Made by a program: the position numbers and the translations under genes. Shown here one piece after another: positions 13,654 through 15,084 of a stretch of 15,084 nt of DNA. Under the pieces are notes generated by a model. That model was given only the letters and a program-made list of their open reading frames with translations. It was not told where the DNA came from and ran no database searches. Origin of the DNA: Ruminococcus sp. UBA3855 (lineage in GTDB: Bacteria > Bacillota > Clostridia > Oscillospirales > Ruminococcaceae); contig DGHF01000164.1 of the NCBI GenBank assembly GCA_002392545.1, positions 1-15,084 of the forward strand, in the 5' to 3' direction. The first letter of the stretch is position 1; each line of letters opens with the position of its first letter.

Positions 13654-14670
13654 TCATGAGCTTGATTTCTTATTTTGGGACTTTTTAACAGCAGAAACTG
13701 CCGATAAATATGCAATCGCAATTCCCTCTGATAAATTGATAATGGGAATTGATGTTTTCATAAACTTTGTATCTGCATAATCTTGAATAGGCAACATATC
13801 AGCAAGATATTTTTTCCGCATGTCAGAAAATTTTTCCCTCCATCCGTTTGGCTTTTCTTGAACCAATGCCATCATGTAACGCAACCGCCAACGACAACAA
13901 TGTACAATACGATTTGCAAGCATATCAGGATTATTTTTGATAAAGGGCAACTCTCTAACTTTCTCGTACACTTTTACAGCCTGAAGACATTTTTTAGGGT
14001 TTGGAGTTTCCGTTAAGCTCCAAGGATTGATTCTATAAAAATACAATGGCTCAGCTACAGCAGGGCATACAGGATTTTTATTTAATAAAGTACTGATAAA
14101 TAAAACATCTTCACACATTGTCAGCTTTTCCGGAAATCTGATACTTTGGAATACGCTTTTGCTGAAAATTTTATCCCATAAATAAGAGGAGTAAAAGCCC
14201 TTAAAAATTTCCTCTTTCTCCTGATAATACATTTCGCCAGATGGTTTGTTATCCTTTCCAGAAAGTTGATTGCTTTCCGTAAAACGCTGAAATCCACATT
14301 TTGCAATATCTGTACGATATTTGAGAATCACAGAAAGCAAAGTTTCCGCATAGTACTTTCCAACAATATCATCTGAATCCACAAACAAAAGATATTCCCC
14401 TTTCGCCTGTTCAATTCCGAAATTTCTGGATGCAGAAACTCCGGAATTTTTCCGATGAAATACCTTGAATTTCCGTTCAGGATATTGTGCCGTGAGTTCA
14501 TCACAGTAATCAGCAAATTTTTTCTCTGAGCCGTCATCAATGACAAGGATTTCTAAATTCTGGTAAGATTGATTTGCAAGTGATTCAATGCATTGTTTAA
14601 AATAATTTTTCGGTGTATTGTATGTTGGCACAATCACACTGACCAAAATATCCATATTTTCAAAATTCAT
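13654..14670 (-). CDS. GT2-family glycosyltransferase
   Basis: A 338-residue cytoplasmic-side, inverting GT-A enzyme. The fold signature runs in order: VSVIVPTYNTP (10-20), VIDDGS (43-48), NSGVSASRNFG (75-85), the metal-binding FVDSDD (96-101), then MCEDVLF (185-191), where E187/D188 are the likely catalytic base region. The C-terminal about 90 residues are basic and contain aromatic-rich helices (HCCRWRLRYMMALV), suitable for membrane association. AGAGGG lies 8 nt before ATG 14670. It falls 21 bp after the partial GT4 gene and 13 bp before the Gtf3-like gene. It most likely extends the lipid-linked repeat unit; donor and linkage cannot be told from sequence. Confidence 0.93.
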   Translation of the reverse strand: MNFENMDILVSVIVPTYNTPKNYFKQCIESLANQSYQNLEILVIDDGSEKKFADYCDELTAQYPERKFKVFHRKNSGVSASRNFGIEQAKGEYLLFVDSDDIVGKYYAETLLSVILKYRTDIAKCGFQRFTESNQLSGKDNKPSGEMYYQEKEEIFKGFYSSYLWDKIFSKSVFQSIRFPEKLTMCEDVLFISTLLNKNPVCPAVAEPLYFYRINPWSLTETPNPKKCLQAVKVYEKVRELPFIKNNPDMLANRIVHCCRWRLRYMMALVQEKPNGWREKFSDMRKKYLADMLPIQDYADTKFMKTSIPIINLSEGIAIAYLSAVSAVKKSQNKKSSS

Positions 14671-14691
14671 GTTCTATCCCTCTCAACAGTT

Positions 14692-15084
14692 TTACTTCTG
14701 GTACATCTGGAGCAACTTTCCGGACTCACAAGAAATATCATATCCCTTTTTCCGGATGCTCTCACAGGCTTGCTGAGAGATATTCTGCCTGTCTCTTGTC
14801 ACATCATATTGCAGAATTTTTTCAGCCCATTTTTTCGGTGATTCCTGAAGTGAAGTGTAGCTTATCAGACTTGTCAGCTTTGTTTCACGTGGAATCTGGT
14901 CAGAAGCAAAACACGGAAGACCAGAAGCCTGTGATTCAATCAACACCATTCCCAACCCCTCAAAAATAGAGGGGAACACAAAATAGTCGAATACCTGAAT
15001 CAGACGATTGGCATCATTCCGCATTCCTGTGAAAATAACTCTTTCGGAAATTCCGAGCGAAACAGCCTTTTCTTTCAGTTCTTT
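14692..15084 (-). CDS. GT4-family glycosyltransferase, C-terminal 130 residues (runs off right edge)
   Basis: The frame is open from the window edge to the TAA at 14694-14692. The segment is the nucleotide-sugar-binding half of a GT-B enzyme: GISERVIFTG (11-20), DYFVFPSIFEGLGMVLIE (33-50) with the retaining E-x7-E pair at E42 and E50, then ASGLPCFASDQIPRE. This resembles EpsF/CapM-like transferases of Gram-positive capsule clusters. The N-terminal acceptor half and the operon's earlier genes lie outside the window. The Met at 15024 is internal, not a start. Acceptor and donor sugars are unknown. Confidence 0.92.
   Translation of the reverse strand, partial: KELKEKAVSLGISERVIFTGMRNDANRLIQVFDYFVFPSIFEGLGMVLIESQASGLPCFASDQIPRETKLTSLISYTSLQESPKKWAEKILQYDVTRDRQNISQQACESIRKKGYDISCESGKLLQMYQK

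Overview
The window looks like chromosomal DNA of a low-to-moderate GC Gram-positive anaerobe, most likely a Clostridia/Oscillospiraceae (Ruminococcus-like) gut or rumen bacterium. The basis is AGGAGG-type ribosome binding sites, near-consensus sigma-A promoters with 17-bp spacers, a lipobox lipoprotein, a VanZ-like protein and the protein sequences themselves. The genus is inference only.

Layout, left to right. (1) The N-terminal half of phosphoglycerate kinase (pgk) lies on the minus strand and runs off the left edge. (2) Divergent from it is a plus-strand set: a VanZ-like membrane protein, an 88-residue protein of unknown family, and, behind its own promoter, a small helical protein ending in a zinc ribbon. 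The set closes with a strong hairpin terminator. (3) About 2400-2614 is a roughly 215-bp element with IS200/IS605-like GC-rich hairpins at both ends and no transposase gene. It carries a near-perfect minus-strand promoter that would make a structured RNA of about 190 nt, ending at the hairpin at 2341-2370. This is the most unusual item here: a candidate tnpB-less, promoter-bearing omega-RNA-like locus. (4) A minus-strand pair follows, a LysR-type regulator translationally coupled (ATGA overlap) to a lipoprotein with a GldG/ABC-auxiliary-like domain. It is divergent from plus-strand asnB (glutamine-hydrolysing asparagine synthetase). The 240-bp divergent region is dense in regulatory-looking repeats: three tandem 11-bp PHO-box-like units, a 9-bp direct repeat with a 20-bp period, and a 17-bp palindrome just upstream of the asnB -10. 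(5) A monocistronic 570-residue acidic, helical protein of unknown function follows, with its own promoter and a shared bidirectional terminator. (6) From 8605 to the right edge, six tightly spaced minus-strand genes form the 3' part of a cell-surface polysaccharide operon. In transcription order they are a GT4-type glycosyltransferase (partial), a GT2 glycosyltransferase, a Gtf3/WbbI-like probable galactofuranosyltransferase, Wzy polymerase, Wzx flippase, and UDP-galactopyranose mutase (glf).

How the genes work together: glf makes UDP-galactofuranose, the Gtf3/WbbI-like enzyme probably adds Galf to a lipid-linked repeat unit, the other two transferases add further sugars, Wzx flips the unit and Wzy polymerises it. 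The operon promoter and initiating sugar-phosphate transferase lie beyond the right edge. No tRNA, rRNA, CRISPR array or complete insertion sequence was seen.
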